Shown piece after piece: positions 17,193-26,157 of a DNA stretch of 64,000 nucleotides. A program made the position numbers and the translations under genes. Origin of the DNA: B30-G6 sp963701385 (GTDB taxonomy: Bacteria > Desulfobacterota > Desulfobacteria > Desulfobacterales > B30-G6). The notes under the pieces were generated by a model. It saw only the letters and a list, made by a program, of their open reading frames with translations. It was not told the origin of the DNA and did no database searches. The stretch is taken from positions 36,320-100,319 of the forward strand of contig CAVOZW010000010.1 in the NCBI GenBank assembly GCA_963701385.1, written 5' to 3'. The number at the start of each line of letters is the position of its first letter. The stretch's first letter is position 1.

Positions 17193-18137
17193 ATGTCACA
17201 GGCAAAAACGGTCGCTCTGGTTCTGGGTTGCGGGTCTTCGCGCGGGTGGGCCCACCTGGGGGCCATCCAGGCGCTGGAAGAAGAGAATATCCCCATCGAT
17301 GTCATTGTCGGGTGCAGTGTCGGCGCCTATGTCGGGGCCATCTATGCCAGCGGAAGCATCGCTAGCCTCAAAGAATATGTTCTCAAGATGGACGGCAAAA
17401 AAGTCTTTTCCTATTTTGACATTGTGCTGCCACGCTCCGGTCTTTTGGACGGCACCAAAAGACTTAGGGAGCTTTTTACCATACACACCGATGTACAGCA
17501 TTTTTCAGAATTGAATATCCCCGTGATGATGGTGGCCACAGACCTTGAAACAGGCCAAAAGGTGGTCTTAAAGTCCGGGAACATCTTGGAGGCTCTCAGG
17601 GCCAGCATTTCCATACCCGGTCTTTTTGCGCCGGCACGGATCAAGAATCGCTGGCTAGTAGATGGTGGCTTGGTGGACCCGGTGCCCGTCAGCGTCGCCC
17701 GGGCAACGGGCGTGGATATAGTGATTGCCGTGGATCTCAGCAGCGGAAGCGTCTCCAAGATCAAACGCAAAAAACGAAAAAACCTGAGCGAACAGACACC
17801 CGTAAAACATGCAGAAAGCAAAAATGAACTCATCCAAAAAATGTCGCTGTATTATGAGAGCGCTGAACTTAGCTTTAAAAGTAAAATCAACGACCTGTTT
17901 AAAAAAGAAGCTGCCATGCCCGACATCATAGAGACGGTTACCACCGCCATCAACATCATGCAGAATCGCATAGCGCGTGTCAATCTGGCGGTGACCCCTC
18001 CGGACGTTTTGATACAGCCCCACCTTGGGGATTTGAAAATGCTCGATTTCGATCAGGTGGCGCATACCATCCAGGAAGGCTATGCCAGGGCAAAGGAGAA
18101 AATTACCGATATAAAATGCCTGCTTGAGGCATCCTGA
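17193..18137 (+). CDS. patatin-like phospholipase (RssA-type)
   Basis: A 314-residue patatin-family lipid acyl hydrolase. Oxyanion-hole glycines are in LGCGSSRGWAHLG (about 10-22), the nucleophile Ser about 42 in GCSVG, and catalytic Asp about 157 in VDGG. The C-terminal 100 residues (basic, then IETVTTAINIMQNRIAR) are typical of the RssA subgroup. No signal peptide is seen, so it is probably cytoplasmic or membrane-associated. It stands alone between the CBS gene and the long CooS leader. Confidence 0.9.
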   Translation: MSQAKTVALVLGCGSSRGWAHLGAIQALEEENIPIDVIVGCSVGAYVGAIYASGSIASLKEYVLKMDGKKVFSYFDIVLPRSGLLDGTKRLRELFTIHTDVQHFSELNIPVMMVATDLETGQKVVLKSGNILEALRASISIPGLFAPARIKNRWLVDGGLVDPVPVSVARATGVDIVIAVDLSSGSVSKIKRKKRKNLSEQTPVKHAESKNELIQKMSLYYESAELSFKSKINDLFKKEAAMPDIIETVTTAINIMQNRIARVNLAVTPPDVLIQPHLGDLKMLDFDQVAHTIQEGYARAKEKITDIKCLLEAS

Positions 18138-18455
18138 CTACTACTTATTTGTCAATTTTCACGATCGTACCAAGGTTGCCCTGAAATAAAGCAGGGCACC
18201 CGTTTCAAATTGCATGCTTTCGAAACTGAAATCTGCCCTCTTAATTTATCAAGTCTCTCTTTTCCCACATAACCCAAGTCGCCTGATATCATGATTTGGG
18301 TTTCCAATTCACAGACTGAACCATATGCAATTTAGAAAAGTTTCTAAAATCATTGTCTAAAAAATTCTAAATATGACGATTCTCCCTCATGGCCTTGGTC
18401 TCATACACCATGCTAACATTTTGATATTCTATAAAATACTATTTTATTTGAAGCA

Positions 18456-18471
18456 TGGCACAGTTCATGCT
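18456..18471 (+). promoter_or_regulatory. sigma-54-type promoter upstream of cooS
   Basis: TGGCACAGTTCATGCT has a perfect TGGCAC -24 box and ATGC at -12. It lies 152 bases before the CooS start. The 486-base gap 18138-18623 otherwise holds AT-rich sequence with short inverted repeats and no convincing gene. A GGCG..CGCC hairpin lies near 18510-18535. Confidence 0.6.
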
Positions 18472-18623
18472 GTCTCTCGTAGTTATAAGTATTGTCTCAT
18501 AACGATCGGTGGCGTATTTTATCACGCGCCAGAGAAAACATTTTTGTTGAGCGGATACATCAGGTTTTCTCGTCTCAGCCTTACTAGCTGGTGTATAGAC
18601 CCCTGAAACTGAAGGAGGATCAA

Positions 18624-20654
18624 ATGGTAGAGGAAAAGAAGATCAAACAGACCAAGACCGAAAAAGTTGCAGATCCAATGGCCGCCACGATCGATCCGGC
18701 CAGTCAGGAAATGATTCAACGCGCCCATGAATTGGGTATTGAAACAGTGTTTGACCGGGCCGTGACAATGAAACCCTGCAATATTGGGACGCAAGGCACC
18801 TGCTGCAAAAATTGTGGCATGGGTCCCTGTCGGTTGCCTTTACCAAAAAGCGGTATAGAAGGCGAAGACGAACGCAAAGGAATTTGTGGTGCAACACCCA
18901 ACACCATTGCTGCGCGTAATTTCATCCGCATGATTGCGGGCGGTGCTGCTGCCCATTCCGATCACGGCCGGTCCGTAGCCGAAGTGTTTTTGACCGCTGC
19001 CAGAAAAGAGACCGATGCCTATCGAATTAAAGATACCCAAAAGTTGGTTGAGGTTGCCAAGCATTTGGGTGTTGCCACCGAAGTTGAAATTGACGGGGAA
19101 AAACTGGATCGGGATTTAGACGAAGTTGCCCTGGAAGTGGGTGAAAAGGCGATGAATGAATGGGGTAAAGTAGGCGGCGAACTTCTCTATGCCAAAAGAG
19201 CACCTGAAGAACGATACAAGATATGGAAAAAAATGGGTGTTGTTCCCCGGAATATTGATAGAGAAATTGTTGAAATCATGCATCGCACCCACATCGGTGT
19301 GGATCAGGATTATCGAAATCTGATGAAACAGGGCACCCGCGCCGCCATTGCCGATGGCTGGGGTGGATCCATGTTGGCAACCGACCTTCAAGACATTCTT
19401 TTTGGAACACCCTATCCTGCGGTGTCGGAAGCCAATCTCGGGGTTATGAAGGAAGACATGGTAAATCTTGTTATCCATGGGCATGAGCCGGTTCTCTCTG
19501 AAATGATCGTGGCTGTGGCACAAACCAAAGAAATGGAGCAATATGCAAAATCAAAGGGGGCAAAAGGCATTCAACTCTCCGGTATCTGTTGTTCAGCCAA
19601 TGAGATTTTGCAGCGCCACGGCGTGCCGTTGTGTGGAACATTTCTTCAGCAGGAACTAGCAGTTATTACAGGTGCTTGTGATGCTATGGTTGTTGATATT
19701 CAATGTATCTTCCAAAATCTTGCCAATGTTGCCAAATGTTTTCACACCAAACTGATTACCACGCACCCCATTGCAAAAATGGAACAGGACAACGTGATAC
19801 ATATCGAATTTGATGAACACCATGCCTTGGAGGATGCAAAACGAATTGTTAAACTGGCTATCGACAACTATGAAAACAGAGGGTCTGAAGTGATGATCCC
19901 CAAACAGAAATCGCCGATTGTCGCTGGGTTTGGTGTGGAATCCATTAAATATCATCTTGGCGGAACCTTTCGTGGGTCTTACTACACATTGAACGACAAT
20001 ATTATCAATGGCAGGATCAGGGGTATCGGCGGTGTCGTAGGATGCAACAATGCACGGACAAAACACAATGAAGGCCATGTTCAGATCGTAAAAGAACTCA
20101 TAAAGAACGATGTGATTGTTCTGACAACCGGATGCAATGCGATTGCATGTGCCATGGAAGGACTGCTTACCCCGGAAACAGCTGCTGTGTTTTGTGGACC
20201 GGGTTTGGCGGAAGTTTGTGAAACAGTCGGCATTCCCCCGGTGCTGCATCTGGGGTCGTGTGTAGACAACAGCCGGATACTTCTGGCGGCTACCGAGGTT
20301 GTTAAAGCAGGGGGCTTGGGCAAAGACATCAGCGATTTGCCGGCCGCCGGCAGCGCGCCGGAATGGATGAGTGAAAAAGCCATCAGCATTGGTCATTATT
20401 TTGTGGCATCCGGTGTCTACACCGTATTTGGGGTAACGCTTCCCGTTACGGGTGCGCCGGTCTTTCAAAAATACTTGTTCGAAGAATTTGAAAAAATGTA
20501 CGGCGGCATGTGGGATTTGGAGATCGATCCCATCAAACATGCCCATAAAATGATCGCTCATATTGATAAAAAACGCCAAGCGCTTGGTATCGATAAGGCC
20601 AGAGAAAGAATACTGGTGGATATGGCGGCCCGACGGGAGATTGAAGCAGCGTAA
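18624..20654 (+). CDS. cooS: Ni,Fe carbon monoxide dehydrogenase catalytic subunit
   Basis: A 676-residue anaerobic CODH that oxidises CO or reduces CO2. N-terminal cysteines for the B/D iron-sulfur clusters lie in CNIGTQGTCCKNCGMGPC (about 52-69). C-cluster ligand regions follow: HGHEPVLSEM, ICCSANEILQRHG, VVGCNNART, LTTGCNAIAC and HLGSCVDNSR. AAGGAGG precedes the ATG; an upstream in-frame codon lacks such a site. It is monocistronic, with no cooC, cooF or acs genes beside it, so it may supply a separate electron donor or work with a distant acetyl-CoA synthase. An ArsA-like ATPase operon lies convergently about 800 bases away. Confidence 0.96.
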   Translation: MVEEKKIKQTKTEKVADPMAATIDPASQEMIQRAHELGIETVFDRAVTMKPCNIGTQGTCCKNCGMGPCRLPLPKSGIEGEDERKGICGATPNTIAARNFIRMIAGGAAAHSDHGRSVAEVFLTAARKETDAYRIKDTQKLVEVAKHLGVATEVEIDGEKLDRDLDEVALEVGEKAMNEWGKVGGELLYAKRAPEERYKIWKKMGVVPRNIDREIVEIMHRTHIGVDQDYRNLMKQGTRAAIADGWGGSMLATDLQDILFGTPYPAVSEANLGVMKEDMVNLVIHGHEPVLSEMIVAVAQTKEMEQYAKSKGAKGIQLSGICCSANEILQRHGVPLCGTFLQQELAVITGACDAMVVDIQCIFQNLANVAKCFHTKLITTHPIAKMEQDNVIHIEFDEHHALEDAKRIVKLAIDNYENRGSEVMIPKQKSPIVAGFGVESIKYHLGGTFRGSYYTLNDNIINGRIRGIGGVVGCNNARTKHNEGHVQIVKELIKNDVIVLTTGCNAIACAMEGLLTPETAAVFCGPGLAEVCETVGIPPVLHLGSCVDNSRILLAATEVVKAGGLGKDISDLPAAGSAPEWMSEKAISIGHYFVASGVYTVFGVTLPVTGAPVFQKYLFEEFEKMYGGMWDLEIDPIKHAHKMIAHIDKKRQALGIDKARERILVDMAARREIEAA

Positions 20655-20742
20655 TCAACGATTTCTGAAACGGCAAGGGCGCAGAGATAGCTTTTTATGA
20701 ATTGGGAACAAAAACGATGTTACATAGAAGTGCGCCGCAATT

Positions 20743-20842
20743 ATAGCGGTTGTCATAAATATGTTCCGTTTGGTCTAATTTACAATCAGGCAACGATGTG
20801 TTCACTTATCGGTTGAAATTATTCAGATTGTGACAACCGCTA
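20743..20842. repeat. 100-base MITE-like inverted-repeat unit
   Basis: The ends are inverted copies: TATAGCGGTTGTCA at the left and TGACAACCGCTATG at the right. There is no coding content. The left end is also the left end of the adjacent IS630-type relic, so this may be a non-autonomous derivative of it. Confidence 0.55.
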
Positions 20843-20888
20843 TGGTGTTGATTTCATCAACAAAAAATCTAGACTTTTACGGAACGAT

Positions 20889-21264
20889 ATGCCATATCGC
20901 ATATTAAGAAAATGGATTAACTGTTTCAATCTTTCTGGTGTTGATGGGTTGATTTTCAAAAAGCGAGGCGAGTAAAACCGTTTCATTTCAAAGAACGATC
21001 AATGTCTTGATTATGGACAACGCCTCATGGCATCGCAAAGTATCGACCAAATGGCATGGATGGCAACCAAAATATTTGCCACCATATTCGCCAGATTTAA
21101 ATCCTATCGAAAGAATCTGGCTTACAATGAGAGCTCGCTGGTTCAATAATCATATTTGTAAAAACCAAGAACAACTATTAGAGCGTTTGGATCAGGCCAT
21201 ATTAGATGTCATTTATAATCCATCGCGGACTCAAAAAACTGCCGCTATCGGAACGTTATTATGA
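20889..21264 (+). pseudogene. IS630-type transposase remnants
   Basis: An N-terminal scrap from 20889 reads MPYRILRKWINCFNLSGVDG, like the HTH region of IS630 transposases, and stops at about 20974. The C-terminal DDE part from about 21000 has LIMDNASWHRK, LPPYSPDLNPIERIW (catalytic D and E) and runs to TGA 21264. The middle of the RNase-H fold is missing. Confidence 0.8.
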
Positions 21265-21467
21265 CAAACGCTCTAAGCCGGCAGCATTGAAACGTTTCAC
21301 GGATTTTCTAAGAAGATCCGGACTGATATCGGTCCTCGTGTAAAGATTGTCCTTTGGCAGAAAGTTGACTGACACTACCGCTTCCGGACGCCAGTTTTCA
21401 TGATAAGATGTAGATGCCTTTGCCTTCACCTAAGTTGATCGACAGGATGTACCGGGCACCCAGCTTA

Positions 21468-21911
21468 TCAGGAACGCCGGCCTCCGCCCATCCCGCGGCC
21501 GCCACCACCGCCCATACCACGACCACCGCCACCCATCCCGCGACCGCCGGCACCGGTGTAACGACCCGCCGGTTGTGCTGCGTTGGAAGGTTTTAGAGAA
21601 CCGGCTGCAAATTGCTGAACCACCTGGGTTACCATACCGCTGACACCGGTAACGATATGGGCGCCTCCCTGCTCAAAGACCTGAACGGCATTGGGGCCGC
21701 AGTTGCCGGTCAAAATGACCGATGCTCCCTTTTCCAGGACTAACTTGGCCGACTGAATGCCCGCACCACCGCCCAGTTCTGCGTTGGTGTTGGGCAGTGC
21801 TTCAAATTCCATGCTGGCCGGATTGACGATTAAAAAATACGAGCATCTTCCAAAACGGGGATCTACTTGGTCCTCGAGTGTCGGCCCTGTGGATGAAACG
21901 GCAATTTTCAT
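21468..21911 (-). CDS. NifX/NifB-type FeMo-cofactor-binding-like protein
   Basis: A 147-residue protein. Residues 1-105 are a dinitrogenase iron-molybdenum cofactor domain (MKIAVSSTGPTLEDQVDPRFGRC, ILTGNCGPNA), widespread in anaerobes outside nitrogen fixation. The C-terminal 35 residues are repeats of GRGMGGG. The start codon overlaps the ArsA-like stop (ATGA), so the two are coupled. Likely an Fe-S or metal-cluster handling protein. The Gly-Arg-Met tail is low-complexity, and its role is unknown. Confidence 0.9.
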   Translation of the reverse strand: MKIAVSSTGPTLEDQVDPRFGRCSYFLIVNPASMEFEALPNTNAELGGGAGIQSAKLVLEKGASVILTGNCGPNAVQVFEQGGAHIVTGVSGMVTQVVQQFAAGSLKPSNAAQPAGRYTGAGGRGMGGGGRGMGGGGGRGMGGGRRS

Positions 21912-22822
21912 TTCGATTCTCCTTCATGTTTTGCCTTTGATAGGCTAGGGTTTTCTAAAATGTATGCTTTAAGAGCCTCCAACCCGTAAAGATCTCTCGT
22001 ACTGTTGGAGAAGCACTTTATGGTGTATCCATTAAAGGCGCCGGCGATATCACGATTCACTTTGTTTTCTTGCACTTTGTTTAGAATTATCGAATGGATC
22101 CCTATGCCGATGTCTTCCAGCTTTTGTTGAATCCGGACGGCTTCCGCCAAAGACAAGGGATCATTGTTAAGTACCAGGTTGATGTGGGTGGTTTCGGCGA
22201 AAAACAGATCTTTCAGGCGCTCATGACTGTCGATCAATGTTCCCAGTCTGATTTTCACCTTGTCCTGCTCGATATTTTTGTGACCCAGTTTAATCTTGGA
22301 AACGATTTCTTTTTTCTCATAAATGGTATTTCTCAGTTGCAACAACTCCTTCAGCCAGACAAGCGTGATAAACGGCAGCGAAAAAAACCGCAGGGTCAAC
22401 GCCGTCGGGGGCATGTCGAAAATAATGGCATCCATTTTCGTTGTCGTGTGAAGTATGTTTTCAAACGCGAGCAACATGGCGTATTCTTCCAACCCCGGGG
22501 AATATTTCAGCACACGGTAATAATTCTGGATATTGAATGCGCTTTGATAACTGTACATTTTTTTCAACTGTGACTCGGTATCCTTCAGGTAGGTTTTGAT
22601 CCAGAAATCCGTATCGATCTCTTTGACGGACAGCAGCGGCAGCACCTGTTTTGGCTTTTCGGAGAAAGGCTCTTGAAAAATATCTCTCTGGTTATGGGCC
22701 GGATCCATGGATACCAGAAGTGTGTCGCAACCGGCATGGGCCAGGTTCAAGGCCGTTAAGGCCGATGTGGTCGATTTGCCGACGCCGCCTTTCCCGATGA
22801 AAAATTGGATTTCAGAGGTCAT
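21908..22822 (-). CDS. ArsA-family P-loop ATPase
   Basis: A 304-residue deviant-Walker ATPase: FFIGKGGVGKSTTSAL (about 8-23) and the ArsA signature LLVSMDPAHN (about 36-45), with IIFDMPPTALTLRF as Walker B/switch. It lacks the duplicated half of plasmid ArsA and matches single-domain Get3/ArsA or CooC-like maturation ATPases. It sits between a 104-residue helical protein and a NifX-like protein with overlapping or near-abutting ends, so it probably works in metal or cluster delivery. Anion transport is less likely, as no ArsB is nearby. Confidence 0.88.
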   Translation of the reverse strand: MTSEIQFFIGKGGVGKSTTSALTALNLAHAGCDTLLVSMDPAHNQRDIFQEPFSEKPKQVLPLLSVKEIDTDFWIKTYLKDTESQLKKMYSYQSAFNIQNYYRVLKYSPGLEEYAMLLAFENILHTTTKMDAIIFDMPPTALTLRFFSLPFITLVWLKELLQLRNTIYEKKEIVSKIKLGHKNIEQDKVKIRLGTLIDSHERLKDLFFAETTHINLVLNNDPLSLAEAVRIQQKLEDIGIGIHSIILNKVQENKVNRDIAGAFNGYTIKCFSNSTRDLYGLEALKAYILENPSLSKAKHEGESK

Positions 22823-22831
22823 GGTGTGCTT

Positions 22832-23146
22832 TCAATCGATTTGTAATACTGAAAAAAGATCGCTCAGCGGATCCTGGGCAATGGAGATTTTTTCCAGCAT
22901 CAGATCCAGTTCCCGGTTCATCAGGGGCAACAGCTCCATGGTTATGTGGATGGGGGGCGATGGAATTCCAATCAGGGCACCTAAAACCAGAATCCCGAAA
23001 ATATTGTCCAGTTCACCGAGTTCGTATTCTATGGTTTCAACGGCCCTGCCGCGCATAACGGCGTCGGTGGTTTTAAAAGCCGCAGTCATTTTGTTTTTTA
23101 AGCTATCGAGCATTGAAACCATTGTCTCTTTTTCTCTTTTCGTCAA
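22832..23146 (-). CDS. uncharacterised 104-residue protein of the ArsA-like operon
   Basis: Not recognised. It has a charged helical N-half (MTKREKETMVSMLDSLKNKM), a hydrophobic stretch FGILVLGALIGIPSPPIHITMELL (about 50-75) that could be one TM or an amphipathic segment, and an acidic C-terminus. Its start overlaps the stop of the upstream membrane-protein gene (ATGA), and it ends ten bases before the ATPase. Probably part of the same complex or pathway. Confidence 0.75.
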   Translation of the reverse strand: MTKREKETMVSMLDSLKNKMTAAFKTTDAVMRGRAVETIEYELGELDNIFGILVLGALIGIPSPPIHITMELLPLMNRELDLMLEKISIAQDPLSDLFSVLQID

Positions 23147-23601
23147 TGTGTCGGGTCAACCGGCTTCACATGAGGTGTTCGAAATATTTTCTCATCAAAG
23201 GCAATGCGTTTATGAGAAGGGTAGGTGTAGTAAACAGCGTACAGGGCCATTAAAAGGGTTGCCGCGAGATAAAAACGCGGAAGCTGCAGAAAATAAGCCA
23301 CCAGCGCCAGGTAGGGTGTTACCAGGGTCATCCCGGTTAGATTGCGTTCGAATATGAATAGCGCTTCAGGCGGAACTTCATGAACATGCCTGTGTGAATG
23401 GGCAAAAAAAGAGCGGTATAGAATCGGGCCGGCAACCCCAAAAACAGCGGCCAATATAAAAATCATGGGTGTGACAAAGGCCCTGGTCTGCACCGGCATA
23501 TCCATGCCTGGGTGAATTTGTCGAAGCACGCATACGGCAATAAAACAGGCCAGTGCCGGCGACAGGATGGCAATATAGATTTTTTTTAATCGGTGGTGCA
23601 T
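23143..23601 (-). CDS. four-TM membrane protein with His-rich loop
   Basis: A 152-residue polytopic protein. TM segments are at about 12-32, 46-66, 103-123 and 128-145 from the ATG at 23601, which has GGGAGG upstream. A GTG at 23655 would add 18 residues. The loop between TM2 and TM3 carries HSHRHVHE, a plausible metal-binding patch. First gene of a four-gene minus-strand operon with overlapping ends. It may anchor the ArsA-like/NifX system to the membrane. Family not recognised. Confidence 0.75.
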   Translation of the reverse strand: MHHRLKKIYIAILSPALACFIAVCVLRQIHPGMDMPVQTRAFVTPMIFILAAVFGVAGPILYRSFFAHSHRHVHEVPPEALFIFERNLTGMTLVTPYLALVAYFLQLPRFYLAATLLMALYAVYYTYPSHKRIAFDEKIFRTPHVKPVDPTH

Positions 23602-23685
23602 TCTGATCAGGGCCTCCCGAAAAAGTTTGAGCGGGGTATCGTGAGTTACCGACACCCCGGATATTATGGTTCAGGTGTTATGGTG

Positions 23686-25425
23686 CTAGGTTGCCACCGG
23701 TGTTGGATCTTCTACGATATGCGTCGGCGAGAAGAATTTGATCAGGCCTTCGATGGAAATCCAGACCGCAATCACAAGTATGATGAAATTGATGGTCTGT
23801 AAAAGACTATTATGTGCCGTAGCGAATGAAAGTTGATTCATTATCAGGGCCCAAATGGTCATGATCGACATGAAGACAGCCGGCAATCCCGCAATGAGCC
23901 ACTTTAAACCGCCCTTGGATTGCAGATAGAGGGTGATGATGATCAAGGCCAGTGCGGCCAGTGTCTGGTTGACGGCTCCAAAAAGCGGCCACAGTTTCAG
24001 CGCGCCATTGCCGCTGGCCCCGGTGGCAAAGGCCAGGATCAGGGCACTTCCGACGGCCAACGCGGTAGCCACGTAACGGCCGGTTAACCAATTCAGCTTG
24101 AGGCTTTGCCCCAGTTCACCGATGACATAGCGTTGAATCCGGGTGGCCGTGTCCAGGGTGGTGCCGGCAAAGGATGCCACGAAAACGGCCATGATGGCCA
24201 GGGTGAACGTTTTGGAAATACCCAGGGTCATGATCATGTTGGCCGAACCGTCCACAAAAGCCGAGATCTTGGAACCCAGACCGTTCGCCGCCGCCCAGGA
24301 TGCATAGTGGGTGGTCCAGGCAGCCACACCGGTGAGTGTTTCACCTGCCTTGGTGGTATATCCCATGCCGATACCGGCAGCCACGGCAATGATGACCAGG
24401 GTTGCCAGGGCGCCTTCCATCAGCATGGAGCCGTAGCCCACAAACAAGGCATCGTTTTCATTGCGGACCTGTTTGGCGCTGGTACCGGAAGACACCAGGG
24501 CATGAAAGCCCGAAATGGCGCCGCAGGCGATGGTGATGAACAGAAACGGCCACATGGGAGGGGCTTTTTCCGGGGTTGTCTGTATGGCAGGTGCCACGAT
24601 TTCCAGGTTGCCACCGAAGCTCGCCACCAGCACACCCAGCATCAAAAGTGCCATGGCAATCACCAGCTGATGGGAGTTGATGAAATCACGGGGCTGCAGC
24701 AGGGTGGTTACCGGTAGGGTGGACGCGATAAACCCGTATGCCAGCAGGATAATGGTCCACACACCCGTGGGGGGTATCCCGGCAATGGCCGGCATTTTAA
24801 AGGGCAGGTAGGGACCGAGAAACACGCAGACATACATGGCAATGACGGCATAAATCGACCATACCATGACGTTGGCCCCTTTCTTATAAATGAGATAGCC
24901 CAGGTATACGGCAATGGGCACTTCCACCCAGACCGCCAGGACAGACTGGGGATACATGGCAAAAATAACGGCGATAATCAATCCGAAGATGGCGATCACG
25001 ATCCACAACTCCAGAAAAACAATCAGAAAGAATAGAAACTTGGTACGATCATTCACATATTTGGCGGTGTATTCTGAAATCGATTTGCCCTGGTTGCGCA
25101 TGGAAATGATCAGGGATCCGAAATCATGCACTGCCCCCATGATGATGCTGCCCAGAAACACCCACAGCAGGGCCGGTACCCAACCCCAGATGATGGCAAT
25201 GGCAGGTCCGACAATGGGACCGGTGCCGGCGATGGAAGTAAAGTGGTGACCGAAAATCACTTCCTTTTTGGTGGGAACATAATCCATGCCGTCTTCGAGT
25301 TCGACGGACGGTGTCTTGGCAGCCTCGGACAGGGCGAATATTTTACTGCCGATGTATTTACCGTAGAGCTGATACATGACGATGTATCCGATAAATGCCA
25401 GTATCATGATAATTAGGGCATCCAT
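23686..25425 (-). CDS. cstA: carbon starvation protein CstA (pyruvate/peptide transporter family)
   Basis: A 579-residue protein with about 15 TM segments. Family signatures include FGHHFTSIAGTGPIVGPAIA near residue 65 and the GTTLDTATRIQRYVIGEL stretch near 440. CstA/BtsT proteins import pyruvate or are linked to peptide use. The start at 25425 has AAGGAG nearby. The reading frame continues upstream into the C-terminal half of a damaged universal stress gene. It is the short form compared with about 700 residues in E. coli. Confidence 0.94.
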   Translation of the reverse strand: MDALIIMILAFIGYIVMYQLYGKYIGSKIFALSEAAKTPSVELEDGMDYVPTKKEVIFGHHFTSIAGTGPIVGPAIAIIWGWVPALLWVFLGSIIMGAVHDFGSLIISMRNQGKSISEYTAKYVNDRTKFLFFLIVFLELWIVIAIFGLIIAVIFAMYPQSVLAVWVEVPIAVYLGYLIYKKGANVMVWSIYAVIAMYVCVFLGPYLPFKMPAIAGIPPTGVWTIILLAYGFIASTLPVTTLLQPRDFINSHQLVIAMALLMLGVLVASFGGNLEIVAPAIQTTPEKAPPMWPFLFITIACGAISGFHALVSSGTSAKQVRNENDALFVGYGSMLMEGALATLVIIAVAAGIGMGYTTKAGETLTGVAAWTTHYASWAAANGLGSKISAFVDGSANMIMTLGISKTFTLAIMAVFVASFAGTTLDTATRIQRYVIGELGQSLKLNWLTGRYVATALAVGSALILAFATGASGNGALKLWPLFGAVNQTLAALALIIITLYLQSKGGLKWLIAGLPAVFMSIMTIWALIMNQLSFATAHNSLLQTINFIILVIAVWISIEGLIKFFSPTHIVEDPTPVAT

Positions 25426-25934
25426 AATGCGTCTCCTTTTCTTTGTGTTATTAGGGTGTATCGCCAAGGATGCGACAAAATTCCTATTCGATTCGTTCCG
25501 GGCACGTATGACAAGCAGCGGACGGTCTACGCGGTTGAGTACGCCTGCTGCTACACTGCCGTAAAACAATCGTGACAGACCGCCGCGACCGTGGCTGCAT
25601 ATGGCGATCAGGTCGGCATTTTCCTGTTCAGCCGCACGAAGGATCTCTTTAACCACGGATCCGAACTCAACCCGTGATGTTGATTGAATCTTTTTCTCCA
25701 TAAACTGGCCCTTATGGCCGTCCAGATAACGTCTTTGCTTCACTTAGCTGGTCATTGAGTTGTCTTTCGTAAAGTTCAGGGTGGGGAATGGTATAGTCGA
25801 TCATTGTGGGTGGCTTGAGCACCTGGAGAAAAATGACTTTTGCGCCGTAACAGAAGGCCAGCTGTTCCACATGTCTCAACACTATTTTCAGCTCGTTTGG
25901 AGCCGTCCAGAGGAACCAGAATTGTTTTATACAT
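25426..25934 (-). pseudogene. universal stress protein gene with two frameshifts
   Basis: GGAGG and ATG at 25934 start MYKTILVPLDGSKRAE, the UspA opening. A shift at about 25885 moves the reading to a frame giving HVEQLAFCYGAKVIFLQVLK. A second at about 25740 leads to the C-terminal part with ADLIAICSHGRGGLSRLF, the nucleotide-binding motif. The last part is in the same frame as cstA with no stop in between. Either a decayed gene or two consensus errors. Confidence 0.8.
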
Positions 25935-25994
25935 ATTGCCTCCTCCGTGTATGGCTAGCGCTGTCTGAGAGTATCGCGTTCCTACCCCAGAATT

Positions 25995-26010
25995 AGCATA
26001 AAGTATGCCA
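25995..26010 (-). promoter_or_regulatory. sigma-54-type promoter upstream of usp-cstA
   Basis: On the minus strand TGGCATACTTTATGCT gives TGGCAT-N5-ATGCT with GG-N10-GC spacing, 61 bases before the usp start at 25934. The 26011-26157 gap shows nothing else. Confidence 0.55.
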
Positions 26011-26157
26011 GGGACTGCCATGTAATCATAAGTCTTATGATATCAATTGGTTGAATATGTTTTGCAGGTGTGCGGGGCCGTTTATCGGAAGCTGAAATTA
26101 GAAGTTTTGCGAAGTCGAATTGAGAGATATTGCGAACTGAGGCTGGAAAGAAACGCA

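Larger units (their letters stand above)
20743..21275. mobile_element. IS630-family relic
   Basis: Outer ends form inverted repeats: TATAGCGGTTGTCATAA at the left, and the reverse complement TAGAGCGTTTGTCATAA at the right. Between them are the MITE-like unit and pieces of a transposase gene. The element is internally deleted and should be inactive. Confidence 0.7.

Noticed and set aside
19656..20579. Long minus-strand open frame inside cooS (about 300 residues)
   Set aside because: It lies fully antisense to the strongly conserved CooS frame and shows no domain or ribosome-binding site.
21908..22822. CooC nickel-insertion ATPase for the neighbouring CODH
   Set aside because: The DPAHN motif is ArsA-type and the gene is not in an operon with cooS; a maturation role stays possible but the name is not justified.
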